From assembly GCA_927362715.1 (NCBI GenBank), contig CAKMIX010000021.1, forward strand, positions 1 through 48,129: 48,129 nt of DNA, read 5' to 3'. Below the pieces are notes generated by a model. It did not search any database. It saw only the letters and a list, made by a program, of their open reading frames with translations, and was not told the DNA's origin. Below, piece after piece: positions 24,843-34,396 of the stretch (within the stretch, counting starts at the first letter, position 1; each line of letters opens with the position of its first letter). Source of the DNA: an uncultured Clostridia bacterium. GTDB taxonomy: Bacteria > Bacillota > Clostridia > Oscillospirales > Acutalibacteraceae. A program made the position numbers and the translations under genes.

Positions 24843-25691
24843 TCAGAATTTCAGTCTGCGGAATTTTCCCGGGGAAATCCCGACGTTGGTGGTAAAGAAG
24901 TAAATAAAATTCGATTCGCTGTTAAATCCCGTTTCATAGGCGATCTCTGAGACCGTCATGGAAGTACGCTGCAACAGCTCTTTGGCGCGGTTGAGGCGTA
25001 CGATGAGCACATAGTCATAAGGCGAAAAGCCCGTCTGCTGCTTGAACACGCGTGAAAAATGCGAGGGACTCATGTGCATACAGTCGGCAAGCTCCTGCAC
25101 GGTAAGGTTCTGCTGCAAATGCGCCGAGATGTATTCACGCACCTCCTGCACGCTGTCCTCATAGCTTTCCTTGTTTTTGCCGCGCACGATCGAGGGGGAG
25201 GAAAGCTCCGCAAGCAGCTTGTAGACGTCCAAGGACAATTGCATTTCCGAAACGGGATTTTCTCCGCTGATACCCGAAAACAGACGGAACAGCAGGCGCC
25301 GAACGTGCTCGCGGTCGCTGCATTTGAGCAAGCAGCCCGAAACTTTTGTGATCTCCGTATACAGCTGCTCGGAATTGGAACCCGCAAAATGCACCCAAAT
25401 GGATTCCAAATGATCCTTGGTGTAGTATTCGTGCGGGACGCGGCAGTCTAAAAACACCGTGTCGCCCTCGCGCGCGGTGATGTGCTTGCCGTCCTTTACA
25501 AAAGTGAACGTGCCGTCGATCACATACAGCACCAAAAAGCTGTCGTAATTTTCACGCACCAGATGATAGTTTTTGCTGTAGAAAAGATGTCCCGCGCTGA
25601 TCGGGTAAAAATACAGCCGTTTCGCCGTCGGGGACGGTGTGGAAAAATACAGATCCGACTTTCTCAGGACGCCGCTTTCCGAGGATTTCAT
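24843..25691 (-). CDS. AraC-family transcriptional regulator
   Basis: About 282 residues: an N-terminal cupin-like sensor (YVIDGTFTFVKDGKHI, REGDTVFLDCRVPHEY) and a C-terminal pair of helix-turn-helices (LTVQELADCMHMSPSHFSRVFKQ and MTVSEIAYETGFNSESNFIYFF) ending SPGKFRR. This is the usual layout of sugar-responsive AraC activators. I start at the ATG at 25691, which has GAGGTG upstream. It is divergent from the 18.7-kb glycan operon across a 95-bp repeat array, so it most likely controls that operon, sensing a sugar released from its substrate. This is inferred from position only. Confidence 0.92.
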   Translation of the reverse strand: MKSSESGVLRKSDLYFSTPSPTAKRLYFYPISAGHLFYSKNYHLVRENYDSFLVLYVIDGTFTFVKDGKHITAREGDTVFLDCRVPHEYYTKDHLESIWVHFAGSNSEQLYTEITKVSGCLLKCSDREHVRRLLFRLFSGISGENPVSEMQLSLDVYKLLAELSSPSIVRGKNKESYEDSVQEVREYISAHLQQNLTVQELADCMHMSPSHFSRVFKQQTGFSPYDYVLIVRLNRAKELLQRTSMTVSEIAYETGFNSESNFIYFFTTNVGISPGKFRRLKF

Positions 25692-25753
25692 ACCGACACC
25701 TCGCTGTGTAACAGAATCACCTCGCGAAACACTGCGGAAGTAAACTTCCAAGC

Positions 25754-26098
25754 GCTTCGGAGAACGTTGTATGATTCCCGCTTCGCACTTGCGCGCTCGC
25801 GGAAATAATATAACAACCTCACGAATCTCTAAAAAGCCAAGCTTTTAAGAGCTTGGGAGAACGTTGTATGATTCCCGCTTCGCACTCGCGCTCGCGGAAA
25901 TAGTATAACAACCTCACGAATCTCTAAAAAGACAAGCTTTTAAGAGCTTCGGAGAACGTTGTATGATTCCCGCTTCGCACTCGCGCTCGCGGAAATAGTA
26001 TAACAACCTCACGAATCTCTAAAAAGACAAGCTTTTAAGAGCTTCGGAGAACGTTGTATGATTCCCGCTTCGCACTTGCGCGCTCGCGGAAATAATAG
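25754..26098. repeat. 95-bp tandem repeat array (about 3.6 copies)
   Basis: Four copies begin at 25754, 25851, 25946 and 26041, giving periods of 97, 95 and 95 bp; the last is cut short at about 26098. Copies are nearly identical; the outer two share the longer form CACTTGCGCGCTCGC, the inner two CACTCGCGCTCGC. Each contains an imperfect inverted repeat, TTGTATGATTCCCGC ... GCGGAAATAGTATAACAA, and a palindromic AAGCTTTTAAGAGCTT. There are no unique spacers, so it is not CRISPR. It fills the gap between the AraC gene and the glycan operon and may hold regulator sites. Nothing else was seen in this gap besides the promoter at 26128. Confidence 0.92.
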
Positions 26099-26127
26099 GA
26101 TTTCTAAAAAGTTCGGTTGCTTTTCGA

Positions 26128-26156
26128 TTGACGATGTGCCGTATACATTATATAAT
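26128..26156 (+). promoter_or_regulatory. Promoter of the glycan operon
   Basis: TTGACG at 26128-26133, 17 nt, TATAAT at 26151-26156, just downstream of the repeat array. Near-consensus, so control is more likely by repression or by strong regulated activation than by intrinsic weakness. Confidence 0.82.
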
Positions 26157-26204
26157 CAAGCTGTACAAAAAGTCAAATTTCTTTATGCAAATTGAGGCGT
26201 TTTT

Positions 26205-29200
26205 ATGCAAATGAGCTTTGGAAAAGCGCGTGTTTGGGAAGAAACGGTCACGATCCCCACCTATGGTGTCGGCACGCCGAACAAAAACCCGATGTTTTTG
26301 GAAAAACGGGTGTATCAGGGCAGCTCCGGGCGGGTGTATCCGCACCCCGTGACAGATAAGATCTTCGATGAGAAAGCGGACAAGGCATACCGTGCGATTT
26401 TTTTGGAAAATGATTTTATCCGCGTCATGCTCCTGCCCGAAATCGGCGGCAGGATCCAGCGTGCATACGATAAGATCGGCGGGCAGGATTTTGTATATTA
26501 CAACCATGTGATCAAGCCCGCGCTCGTGGGGCTTGCAGGGCCTTGGATCTCGGGCGGCATCGAATTCAACTGGCCGCAGCACCACAGGCCGAGCACCTTT
26601 GACCCGGTGGATTATACGTACTTTGAAAATGCCGACGGGTCGGCAACGGCGGTCATGGGCGAGATCGAGACCATGTTCCGCACAAAAAGCACGGTGCGCT
26701 TTACGCTGTACCCCGACCGCGCATATGTCGAAATTTCCGCGCAGCTTTACAACCGCACGCCCCTGCCGCAGACCTTTTTGTGGTGGGCGAACCCGGCAGT
26801 TGCCGTCAACGATAATACGCGCACGATCTTCCCGCCCGATGTGACCGCCGTGATGGATCACGGCAAGCGCGCCGTGTCCACCTTCCCCATTGCCACGGGG
26901 ACGTACTATAAGGTTGACTACTCTTCGGGCGTGGATATTTCCCGCTACAAGAATTTGCCGGTTCCCACCTCCTACATGGCGGCAAAGTCCGATTATGACT
27001 TTGTCGGCGGGTACGACGACGGCACGAACGAGGGCGTTCTGCACGTCGCCGACCACCATGTTGCACCCGGCAAAAAGCAGTGGACATGGGGCTGCGGTGA
27101 TTTCGGCAAGGCGTGGGACCGCAACCTGACCGATTCGGACGGCCCGTATGTGGAGCTGATGACCGGCTGCTTTACGGACAACCAGCCCGATTTCTCGTGG
27201 CTTATGCCTCAGGAGGAAAAGCGCTTTACGCAGTATTTCATGCCGTACCGCGTCATCGGCACGGTACATAACGCGACCAAGGATCTGGCGATGAATTTCG
27301 AGGATGGCGCGGTGCATCTGTACGCTTCGGGAAATCTTGGGGAACTTGCGGTGGTTGCCCTTGCGGGCGACACGGAAGTGCTGCACGAGACCTGCGCACT
27401 GCTGCCGACCGAAAGCGCGGCGTTCCCCGTGGAAAATGCCGAAGCGGTGACGGAAGTCCGCATCCTGCGCGGCGGGCGTATCTATCTTTCTTACGAAATC
27501 AACGGCAAAAAACAGCCCGTCCCCGAAGCGGCGGTCGCCGCACCTGCGCCGAAGGACTGCGCGACTACGGAAGACCTGTTTCTGTATGGCCTGCATGTGG
27601 AGCAGTACCGCCATGCCACACGCAGCCCGGAGGATTACTATTTAGAGGGCCTGCGGCGCGACAGCACAGACATCCGCCTGAATAATGCCTACGGCAGGCT
27701 TCTGCTCATGCGCGGGCAGTTCCGGGAAAGTGAAGCATATTTCCGCGCCGCTGTCAACAAGGCGACGCGATCCAATCCGAACCCATACGACAGCGAGCCG
27801 TACTACAATTTAGGGCTGGCGCTTTTGTATCAGGGGCGTCTTTCCGAAAGCTACGACGCGCTGTATAAATCCGTGTGGAGCGATGCCTGCAAGGAAGCGG
27901 CATTTTATCATATGGCTTGCATCTGCGCACGCCGGGGCGATACGGAAAAGGCGCTCGCGCACTTGGAAGCCTCGCTCGACAAAAACCGGCGCAACACGCT
28001 TTCCCGCAATTTGAAGGCGCTGCTGCTTATAAGCGCGGGCAGATCGGACGAAGCGCGCGCCCTTGCCGCCAAGACCGTGCAAATCGACCCGCTGGACTTT
28101 TTAAGCCGCCGCATTTTGGGTGAAGCGCCTGCCATGCGCACGGATACCTGCATCGAAGTTGCGCTCGAATACGCGGTGGGCGGCTTCTATGCGGACGCCG
28201 CTGCGGTGCTCTGCGCGGACAAAAGTGGGCACCCGATGGTGCAGTACCATTTGGCGCGCATCTACGGGGCGTTGGGGCAGACCGAAAAACAGGCACAGGC
28301 GCTGCTTGCGGCACAAAATGCGGACAGCTATCTTTGCTTCCCGCACCGTTTGGAGGATATGCTCGCGCTCGAAGCGGCGCGGGAGAAAAATCCTGCGGAC
28401 GGCATGGCGGCATATTATCTCGGCTGTCTTTACTACGACAAAAAACGGTATGACGAGGCGATCCGGGCTTGGCAGACCTGCACGCAGCTGTGCCCCGATT
28501 TCCCCACCGCATACCGCAATTTGGCGCTTGCCTGCTACAACAAGCGAGCCGACTCGTCTGCCGCTCGTGCGGCGCTGGAAAAGGCGTTCAAGCTTGACAA
28601 AAGCGACGCGCGCGTGCTCTTTGAGCTCGACTGCCTGTATCAAAAAATCGGGGAGACCCCGCAAGCGCGGCTGAAACTTCTGGAACAGCACCTGCCGCTT
28701 GTGCAGGAACGCGACGACCTGTATACGGCGTATATCACGCTGCTCAACCAAACCGGCAGATGCGACGATGCGCTGGAGTGCTTGCGGACACATCGTTTCC
28801 ACCCGTGGGAGGGCGGTGAAGGCAAGGCGCCCGCGCAGTATGTCGCAGCCCTTTGCCGCAAGGCGGCCAAAAGGCTTGAAGCAGGCGACGCGAAAGCGGC
28901 GATCGAATGTTTAGAGTACACCTTTACCTATCCCGAAAATTTGGGCGAAGGGAAGCTCTACGGCGCGCAGGAGAACCTGCAAAACTATCTGTTGGGTGAG
29001 GCGTACCGCTTGCTCGGTGAAAAAGCGAAAGCCGAGAGCTATTATAAAAAGGCGTCGGCAGGCTTGAGCGTCCCGCAAAGCGCCGTGTACTACAACGACC
29101 AGCCGCCCGAAAGCATTTTCTGCCAGGGGCTCGCGCTGCGGCGGCTCGGGACAGAGGAACAGGCGCGCGCGCGGTTTAGAAGCCTTACGGATTTCGCCGA

Positions 29201-29447
29201 CGCGCACGAGAACGACGAGGTGCAGATCGACTATTTCGCCGTGTCCCTGCCCGATTTTCTGGTCTTTGATGCGGACTTGCATTTGCAGAACCGCGTGCAC
29301 TGCCTGTTTATGCGCGGGCTCGGGCTGCTCGGCCTTGGGGAACGCGAAAACGCGATGCAGAGCTTTTCGGCGGCGCGTGCGCTCGACAACAGCCACGCGG
29401 GGCTGACGCTGTATACCGACCTGTTCGCAAAGGGGGATTTTGTATGA
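26205..29447 (+). CDS. DUF5107-domain protein with C-terminal TPR repeats (large copy)
   Basis: 1080 residues, no signal peptide. Residues ~50-340 form the DUF5107 region, a mutarotase-like beta-sandwich: RVMLLPEIGGRIQRAYDKIGGQDFVYYN, PWISGGIEFNWPQHH, YVEISAQLYNRTPLPQTFLWW. From ~480 to the end there is a chain of TPR-type helical repeats (DIRLNNAYGRLLLMRGQF, EPYYNLGLALLYQGRLSES, MAAYYLGCLYYDKKRYDEA). DUF5107/TPR proteins occur in carbohydrate-use loci and are likely sugar-binding or sugar-processing enzymes; I do not know a proven reaction for this one. The ATG at 26205 has GAGGCG upstream. It is the first gene of the operon, and its stop overlaps the GH2 start as ATGA. A second, shorter member lies at 39641. 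Confidence 0.85.
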   Translation: MQMSFGKARVWEETVTIPTYGVGTPNKNPMFLEKRVYQGSSGRVYPHPVTDKIFDEKADKAYRAIFLENDFIRVMLLPEIGGRIQRAYDKIGGQDFVYYNHVIKPALVGLAGPWISGGIEFNWPQHHRPSTFDPVDYTYFENADGSATAVMGEIETMFRTKSTVRFTLYPDRAYVEISAQLYNRTPLPQTFLWWANPAVAVNDNTRTIFPPDVTAVMDHGKRAVSTFPIATGTYYKVDYSSGVDISRYKNLPVPTSYMAAKSDYDFVGGYDDGTNEGVLHVADHHVAPGKKQWTWGCGDFGKAWDRNLTDSDGPYVELMTGCFTDNQPDFSWLMPQEEKRFTQYFMPYRVIGTVHNATKDLAMNFEDGAVHLYASGNLGELAVVALAGDTEVLHETCALLPTESAAFPVENAEAVTEVRILRGGRIYLSYEINGKKQPVPEAAVAAPAPKDCATTEDLFLYGLHVEQYRHATRSPEDYYLEGLRRDSTDIRLNNAYGRLLLMRGQFRESEAYFRAAVNKATRSNPNPYDSEPYYNLGLALLYQGRLSESYDALYKSVWSDACKEAAFYHMACICARRGDTEKALAHLEASLDKNRRNTLSRNLKALLLISAGRSDEARALAAKTVQIDPLDFLSRRILGEAPAMRTDTCIEVALEYAVGGFYADAAAVLCADKSGHPMVQYHLARIYGALGQTEKQAQALLAAQNADSYLCFPHRLEDMLALEAAREKNPADGMAAYYLGCLYYDKKRYDEAIRAWQTCTQLCPDFPTAYRNLALACYNKRADSSAARAALEKAFKLDKSDARVLFELDCLYQKIGETPQARLKLLEQHLPLVQERDDLYTAYITLLNQTGRCDDALECLRTHRFHPWEGGEGKAPAQYVAALCRKAAKRLEAGDAKAAIECLEYTFTYPENLGEGKLYGAQENLQNYLLGEAYRLLGEKAKAESYYKKASAGLSVPQSAVYYNDQPPESIFCQGLALRRLGTEEQARARFRSLTDFADAHENDEVQIDYFAVSLPDFLVFDADLHLQNRVHCLFMRGLGLLGLGERENAMQSFSAARALDNSHAGLTLYTDLFAKGDFV

Positions 29448-31081
29448 TCCGCAAAACAAAGCTGACCGAATTCCGATTCTGCACGCAGGATGCGCCGAAG
29501 CCGCGCGCCGTCACCGTGCCGCACACCTGGAACGTGGACGACGGCTTGGAGGAATATGTCGGTTCAGCGCGGTACAGCGCGGAAATTGACGTGCCGTCGC
29601 CCACGTGGAAGACCGTTTTGCGTTTTCAGGCGGTGTACCACACCTGCACGGTGTTCTTAAACGGGAAAAAGGCGGGCGAGCACCACGGCAGCGGCTACAC
29701 GCCGTTTTTGATCGATGTAACGCCGTTTGTGCAGGCGGGGCGAAACCACTTGGAGGTGCTTTGCGAAAACACCTATACCGAGCAGTCTCTCCCGCACAAA
29801 AAGGATTTTGACTGGGCGTGCGACGGCGGGATTTTGCGCCCCGTAGAATGGATGGAATACGACGAAAACTGCGCGCGAAGCTGCCGTATCACCGGCACGG
29901 TGCTGGAATTTTTGCAAGACGACCGCTGCCGCGCGGAGGTATCCTGCGACATCTGTTTGTGGGAAAACGAGCCAAAGCCGTACCGCTTACAGGTCGCGGA
30001 TGCTTTGGGCGAGACGGTACATACACAAGAGGGGACGCTTGACGGCAAAAAGCTCTGTTTTACCCTCGAAAACACCGCGCTGTGGTCGCCGGAGCATCCG
30101 GCGCTTTATACGCTGCGGCTGTCTGTCGGGGAAGAGGAACAAAGCTATCGCTTCGGCGTGCGCAAAATAGAGACGCGCGGCGACAAAATTTATTTGAACG
30201 GTCGTGCATTGAAGCTGATCGGCGTGGAATGGATGCCCGGCAGCAACCCGAAATACGGCATGGCGGAACCGGAAAGCGAGCAGGAAAAGTTCCTTTCGAT
30301 GCTCAAAGACTTAAACTGCAATTTCACGCGTTTTCACTGGCAGCAATCGGATTTCACCCTCGACTGGTGCGACGAACACGGTATTCTCGTGCAGGAGGAG
30401 ATCCCCTATTGGGGTTCGCCCAAGGCGGCGGGGGAGACGCAAACCAAGATCGCGAAGCGGCAGGCGGACGATATGCTCGAATTCCATTACAACCACCCCT
30501 CGATCGTCTGCTGGGGCGTGGGCAACGAGCTCGGCGGGCACAAAAAGGCGACCATCGCCTATGTCCGCGAAATGTACCGCTATTTTAAGGCGGGCGACCC
30601 CATGCGGCTGGTCAATTACGTGTCCAATACCATGGCAAATCCGCGCATGCTGTTTTCCGGCGAGGTGTCGGCAGACGCAACGGCGGTCGGCGACATCTGC
30701 ATGTGGAACGAATACTTAGGCACTTGGATGCCCTCGAAAAACTATGAACGGGATATGCGCCGCGCTCTGTCGCGCGCCGAGGGCAAGCCGCTGGTCATTA
30801 CCGAATTCGGGCTGTGCGAGCCTGCGCATAAAGGCGGGGACCCGCGCCGCATCGAGATATACAAGGAAAAGACCGCGCTGTATGAAAAGCTCGATTTCGC
30901 GGGCTGGGTATATTTCTGTCTCAATGACTACCGCACGCACATCGGCGAAAGCGGAAGCGGAAAACACAAACAGCGCATCCATGGTTCGGTGGATTTAGAG
31001 GGCGCAAAAAAGCCCTCCTACGCATTTGTCAAGGCGCATAACGCGCGTTGGCAGACAAAACAAAAGGAGGAAAAGGCATGA
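29444..31081 (+). CDS. Glycoside hydrolase family 2 enzyme
   Basis: 545 residues in the GH2 order: N-terminal sugar-binding jelly roll (VTVPHTWNVDDG, VYHTCTVFLNGKKAGEHHGSGYTPF), an Ig-like domain (LWSPEHPALYTLRLSV), then the TIM barrel with acid/base Glu362 in GVGNEL and nucleophile Glu454 in VITEFG. Both catalytic residues are present. No signal peptide, so it acts on imported sugars. It is shorter than LacZ and closer to the beta-glucuronidase/small beta-galactosidase branch; specificity is not readable. Given the other enzymes, removal of a terminal beta-galactose is a reasonable guess. Start overlaps the upstream stop by 4 nt. Confidence 0.9.
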   Translation: MIRKTKLTEFRFCTQDAPKPRAVTVPHTWNVDDGLEEYVGSARYSAEIDVPSPTWKTVLRFQAVYHTCTVFLNGKKAGEHHGSGYTPFLIDVTPFVQAGRNHLEVLCENTYTEQSLPHKKDFDWACDGGILRPVEWMEYDENCARSCRITGTVLEFLQDDRCRAEVSCDICLWENEPKPYRLQVADALGETVHTQEGTLDGKKLCFTLENTALWSPEHPALYTLRLSVGEEEQSYRFGVRKIETRGDKIYLNGRALKLIGVEWMPGSNPKYGMAEPESEQEKFLSMLKDLNCNFTRFHWQQSDFTLDWCDEHGILVQEEIPYWGSPKAAGETQTKIAKRQADDMLEFHYNHPSIVCWGVGNELGGHKKATIAYVREMYRYFKAGDPMRLVNYVSNTMANPRMLFSGEVSADATAVGDICMWNEYLGTWMPSKNYERDMRRALSRAEGKPLVITEFGLCEPAHKGGDPRRIEIYKEKTALYEKLDFAGWVYFCLNDYRTHIGESGSGKHKQRIHGSVDLEGAKKPSYAFVKAHNARWQTKQKEEKA

Positions 31082-32133
31082 AACGGTTCTTTCGGAAAAA
31101 ATGGGTCAAGGTCGTCTTAAGCCTTGTGCTGGTGTTCTTTACGATCGTTGCCGTGTGCAATGCCGTGTTTGCCTCTGTAGCGTTACAAGAGCAAAAGGGC
31201 GTCGCGGTGTGTGACGACTGGTCGCCGGAGGATGCCTATACCGCCGATTACGCGCAGAGCATCGACGCGGGCGACGGCGAATTCAAAATTCTGTGCATCA
31301 CGGACGTACACATCCGCAACCACGGCACGTTTGCGGCGTGGCTCGGCATCAACTTTATTTTAGACGGCATGAGCCGCCCGCAGTTAAAGGGCCTGATTGA
31401 GGAAGTGCAGCCCGACTTGATCGTCGTGGGCGGCGATACGGTGCTGACGGCGTGGAACGATATCTGCACGCAGCAGTTCGCCGATTTTATGGACGGCTTC
31501 GGTATTCCGTGGGCGCCGATCTTCGGCAACCACGACTACGAGGGCAGGGCGGATAAGGCAAAGCTCGCCGAGATCTATGAGGCGGCGGAGTATTGCCTCT
31601 TTAAAAGCGGCCCGGCGGGCATGAACGGCATGGGCAACTACATCGTCAACATCACCCGCGGCGGCACGCCCGTTTATTCCCTGTTCCTGTTTGACGACGG
31701 GCAGTACCGTATCACGGACGGCGAGATCACCGCCGGCGGTATCGGAGAAAACCAGATCGCGTGGTACGAATGGGCGGTGCGCGGCATCGCGGAAACGGCG
31801 GGCACCACGGTGCCGAGCATGGCGTTTATGCACGTGCCTGTCCCCGAATATGCAACGATCGAAAGCGGTTTTACCATGGGCGACCGCCGCGAGGGCACGT
31901 CCACAGCCGTGGTCAACGACGGCTTTTTCGATTCGTTCAAAGCGAACGGCGGTACGCACATGTTCGCGGGCCACGACCATAACAACAACTTTATCACCGA
32001 GTATGAGGGCGTCACGCTCGGCTATATGACAAAGAGCTCTTATAACTGCTATTTTGATTTTGACGCGCTCGGCGGCACGGTATTGACGCTTGACACGGAC
32101 AACCACGTGACGACGGATATCGTACCCTTCTAA
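31078..32133 (+). CDS. Exported metallophosphoesterase (first copy)
   Basis: About 351 residues. The N terminus KRFFRKKWVKVVLSLVLVFF is a signal anchor, so the catalytic part faces outside. Calcineurin-like motifs are complete: CITDVHI (D-x-H), VVGGDTV (GD), FGNHDYEG (GNHD), HVPV and GHDHNN. The layout resembles the Dcr2/Icc-type phosphoesterases. The substrate is unknown; being exported inside a glycan operon suggests a phosphorylated glycan or nucleotide outside the cell. AGGAGG precedes the ATG, which overlaps the GH2 stop as ATGA. A paralog ends the operon. Confidence 0.88.
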   Translation: MKRFFRKKWVKVVLSLVLVFFTIVAVCNAVFASVALQEQKGVAVCDDWSPEDAYTADYAQSIDAGDGEFKILCITDVHIRNHGTFAAWLGINFILDGMSRPQLKGLIEEVQPDLIVVGGDTVLTAWNDICTQQFADFMDGFGIPWAPIFGNHDYEGRADKAKLAEIYEAAEYCLFKSGPAGMNGMGNYIVNITRGGTPVYSLFLFDDGQYRITDGEITAGGIGENQIAWYEWAVRGIAETAGTTVPSMAFMHVPVPEYATIESGFTMGDRREGTSTAVVNDGFFDSFKANGGTHMFAGHDHNNNFITEYEGVTLGYMTKSSYNCYFDFDALGGTVLTLDTDNHVTTDIVPF

Positions 32134-32159
32134 AAAACCATACGGAAAGAAGTTTTGCT

Positions 32160-33365
32160 TTGAAAACATTCGGAACCTATTTTCAAAACAGTGCGGAACA
32201 CCCGCTTTGCTACGGCGAGGTGGAGCTCATCGACCCGCCGCGCCGCCGCAGGCGCGGCGAGCCGGAAAAAAAGGGTGTGGAAGCGTACCCCGTATTCTGC
32301 GGGTTCTGCGGCACGGACATGGAACTGTACCGCATGGGGAAAGCCTGTGCGCTCGACGCCAAATTCCCCGCTGGGCAGAAAAGGCTCGTCAACGGGCACG
32401 AGGGTGTGGTGTGGGTGCCTTCGGAGAACCGCTTTGCGATCGTGCTTATCCGCGGCGGCGACAGCTTCGACCCCACGCGTTTTACCGAGGACGAGACCTA
32501 TTTTGAATACGGCTGCGACGGCGCGGACGGGATTTTCTGCGATAAGGGGTATTTCAACCCCGATATGCTGCTGCACCTGCCCGCGCAATACGAGGGACTT
32601 ACAAAATTGCCTTTGTCGCTTGCGAAGCGGCTGGTGTTCTCCGATCCATACGCCTGTGCGGTGTTCCAGCACGAGCGCATGTGCGACATCGGCGAAGCCC
32701 AGCTGTTCCGCGTGGAGATGGCGAAACGCGGCTGCTCGGAACCGGAAGCGCGCGCGGCCGCTCAAGAAGCGACGTTTTCGCGCACGGTGATCTTCGGGCT
32801 CGGCACGACGGGGCTGTTCATCGGCGACCAGATCCGCCGCAACCACCCGAAAGCGCAAATCCTGTTCGTTGCGCGCAGCGGCGCCGAGAGCGCAAAAGCG
32901 CGGTTCGCAACGCAAGAGCTCGGCGCGGATTACCTTTCGACGGAAGGGCTTTCGCAAGCGCAGACTGCTGCCGCAATCATGGAGCGCTTGGGCGGCAGGG
33001 CGACGGTGTTCGTGGGTACCTCCGGGGGAGATACGGAACACCGTATCGCGTTCGAACACGGCGTTTTGGGCTGCAACGGCATTTATAACAGCTTCTCTCT
33101 GGGGCCGAAGATCGCTTTTGACACCATGCCGTTCGGCTTCCAAAACCATGTGATCCTCGCGTCCATCAATTTTACGCAGAAGCACATGAATAAGGCGATC
33201 GAAATCCTGTGCGGCAGCCGATTCGACACGCTTGTGCAGCTTTTGGACAAGGCGGAATTCATTGCCGACCCCGCAAAAGCCTATGAAACAAAAATCTACT
33301 GCAAGGGCGCGCCGCTGAAAACAGCGGTCGTCTGGAACGAACAATACTTGGAGATGAACCGATAA
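32160..33365 (+). CDS. Medium-chain aldose dehydrogenase, glucose-1-dehydrogenase-like
   Basis: 401 residues of the zinc MDR superfamily, most like the glucose dehydrogenase branch: CGFCGTDME supplies the catalytic Cys and the CGTD motif, VNGHEGVVW the GHE block, and FGLGTTGLFIGDQI the NAD(P) Rossmann loop, with a glucose-dehydrogenase-type C terminus. Such enzymes oxidise an aldose at C1 to the lactone. In this operon I infer a role as L-galactose (or L-fucose) dehydrogenase feeding the lactonase at 37083. The start is a TTG at 32160 with only a weak GGAAAGAAG ribosome site; no better ATG was found nearby. Sugar specificity is not shown by sequence. Confidence 0.78.
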   Translation: MKTFGTYFQNSAEHPLCYGEVELIDPPRRRRRGEPEKKGVEAYPVFCGFCGTDMELYRMGKACALDAKFPAGQKRLVNGHEGVVWVPSENRFAIVLIRGGDSFDPTRFTEDETYFEYGCDGADGIFCDKGYFNPDMLLHLPAQYEGLTKLPLSLAKRLVFSDPYACAVFQHERMCDIGEAQLFRVEMAKRGCSEPEARAAAQEATFSRTVIFGLGTTGLFIGDQIRRNHPKAQILFVARSGAESAKARFATQELGADYLSTEGLSQAQTAAAIMERLGGRATVFVGTSGGDTEHRIAFEHGVLGCNGIYNSFSLGPKIAFDTMPFGFQNHVILASINFTQKHMNKAIEILCGSRFDTLVQLLDKAEFIADPAKAYETKIYCKGAPLKTAVVWNEQYLEMNR

Positions 33366-33366
33366 T

Positions 33367-34395
33367 ATGCAAGCTGTAGAGATCACAAAACCCGGTGAGA
33401 TCCGTCTGGTCTCCCGCGAAAAGCCGACCCCAAAAGCGGGCGAAGCGCTGCTGAAGGTGCTGTACTGCGGCATCTGCGGTGCGGATGTCGCTTCGTATAC
33501 GGGCAACCAGCCGTTTACGACCTATCCGCGCACGCCGGGACATGAATTCAGTGCGCAGATCATGGAGATCGGTGAAAATGACAGGGGGCTTCGCGTCGGC
33601 GACGTGGTCACGGCCAATCCGTATTTCAACTGCGGGCACTGCTATGCGTGCGCGCGAGGGCTCGTAAACGCCTGCGTGGACAATCAAACCATGGGTGTCC
33701 AGCGCGACGGCGCGTTTCAGGAATATATCACCATGCCCGTCGAGCGCATCATCCCGGGGCGCGGGCTTTCACCAAAGGCGCTCGCGCTCATCGAACCGTT
33801 TTCCATCAGCTGCCATGCGCTTTCCCGCGCCGCAGTCCGCGAAGGCGACCGTGTGCTCATTATGGGCGCAGGCCCCATCGGGCTGTTCGCGCTGCTGCGG
33901 GCAAAGTCCCTTGGGGCGCGCGTTGCCGTGGCGGATCTGCTCGAAAGCCGGCTGAAGCTTGCCGAAAGCTACGGCGCGGACTGTGTGATCCCGGTCAAAA
34001 CTGCCGCTCTGCACGAGAAAAGCCTTGCCTTTACCGAGGGCAACGGATACGATGTGTGCGTCGAAGCGTGCGGCGCGCCCGAGACCTTCCTTTCCTGTAT
34101 TGAGGAGGCGGCGCACGGGGCAAACATTATTCTGATCGGCAACGGCAAGCGCGAGACGACCTTCGTGCACTCTGTTCTGCTGAAAAAAGAATTGAATGTA
34201 TTTGGCAGCCGCAATGCACTTACTGCGGATTTTGAGACCCTGATCGATCTGGTCGCCGCAGGCGGGGCGGACGTGTTGAAAATGGTCAGCGCCGTTTACG
34301 AAAAAGAGGATGCGGCAGCGGCGTTTGAGGCGCTTACACACAACGACGGTTCGCTTGCCAAGGTGCTGCTGCGTTTTGCGGATGCGGAGGCATAA
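33367..34395 (+). CDS. Zinc-dependent polyol/aldonate dehydrogenase (MDR family)
   Basis: 342 residues with CGICGADVASY (catalytic Cys), PGHEFSAQI (GHE), the structural-zinc loop NCGHCYACARGLVNAC (four Cys), and VLIMGAGPIGLFALLRAK as the nucleotide loop. This is the sorbitol/idonate/galactonate dehydrogenase branch; E. coli LgoD, which oxidises L-galactonate at C5 to D-tagaturonate, belongs to the same branch. Since tagaturonate reductase and altronate dehydratase follow directly, I favour an L-galactonate 5-dehydrogenase role, stated as inference. It begins 1 nt after the previous stop and ends 1 nt before the next start, so the operon is tightly packed. Confidence 0.8.
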   Translation: MQAVEITKPGEIRLVSREKPTPKAGEALLKVLYCGICGADVASYTGNQPFTTYPRTPGHEFSAQIMEIGENDRGLRVGDVVTANPYFNCGHCYACARGLVNACVDNQTMGVQRDGAFQEYITMPVERIIPGRGLSPKALALIEPFSISCHALSRAAVREGDRVLIMGAGPIGLFALLRAKSLGARVAVADLLESRLKLAESYGADCVIPVKTAALHEKSLAFTEGNGYDVCVEACGAPETFLSCIEEAAHGANIILIGNGKRETTFVHSVLLKKELNVFGSRNALTADFETLIDLVAAGGADVLKMVSAVYEKEDAAAAFEALTHNDGSLAKVLLRFADAEA

Positions 34396-34396
34396 C

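Noticed and set aside
25754-26098. CRISPR array
   Set aside because: The repeat unit is ~95 bp and copies are contiguous, with no unique spacers and no cas genes nearby.
26148-27614. Long minus-strand ORF of 488 codons opposite the first DUF5107 gene
   Set aside because: It is a shadow of a high-GC coding strand, with no start signals and a His/Arg/Val-rich composition typical of such shadows.
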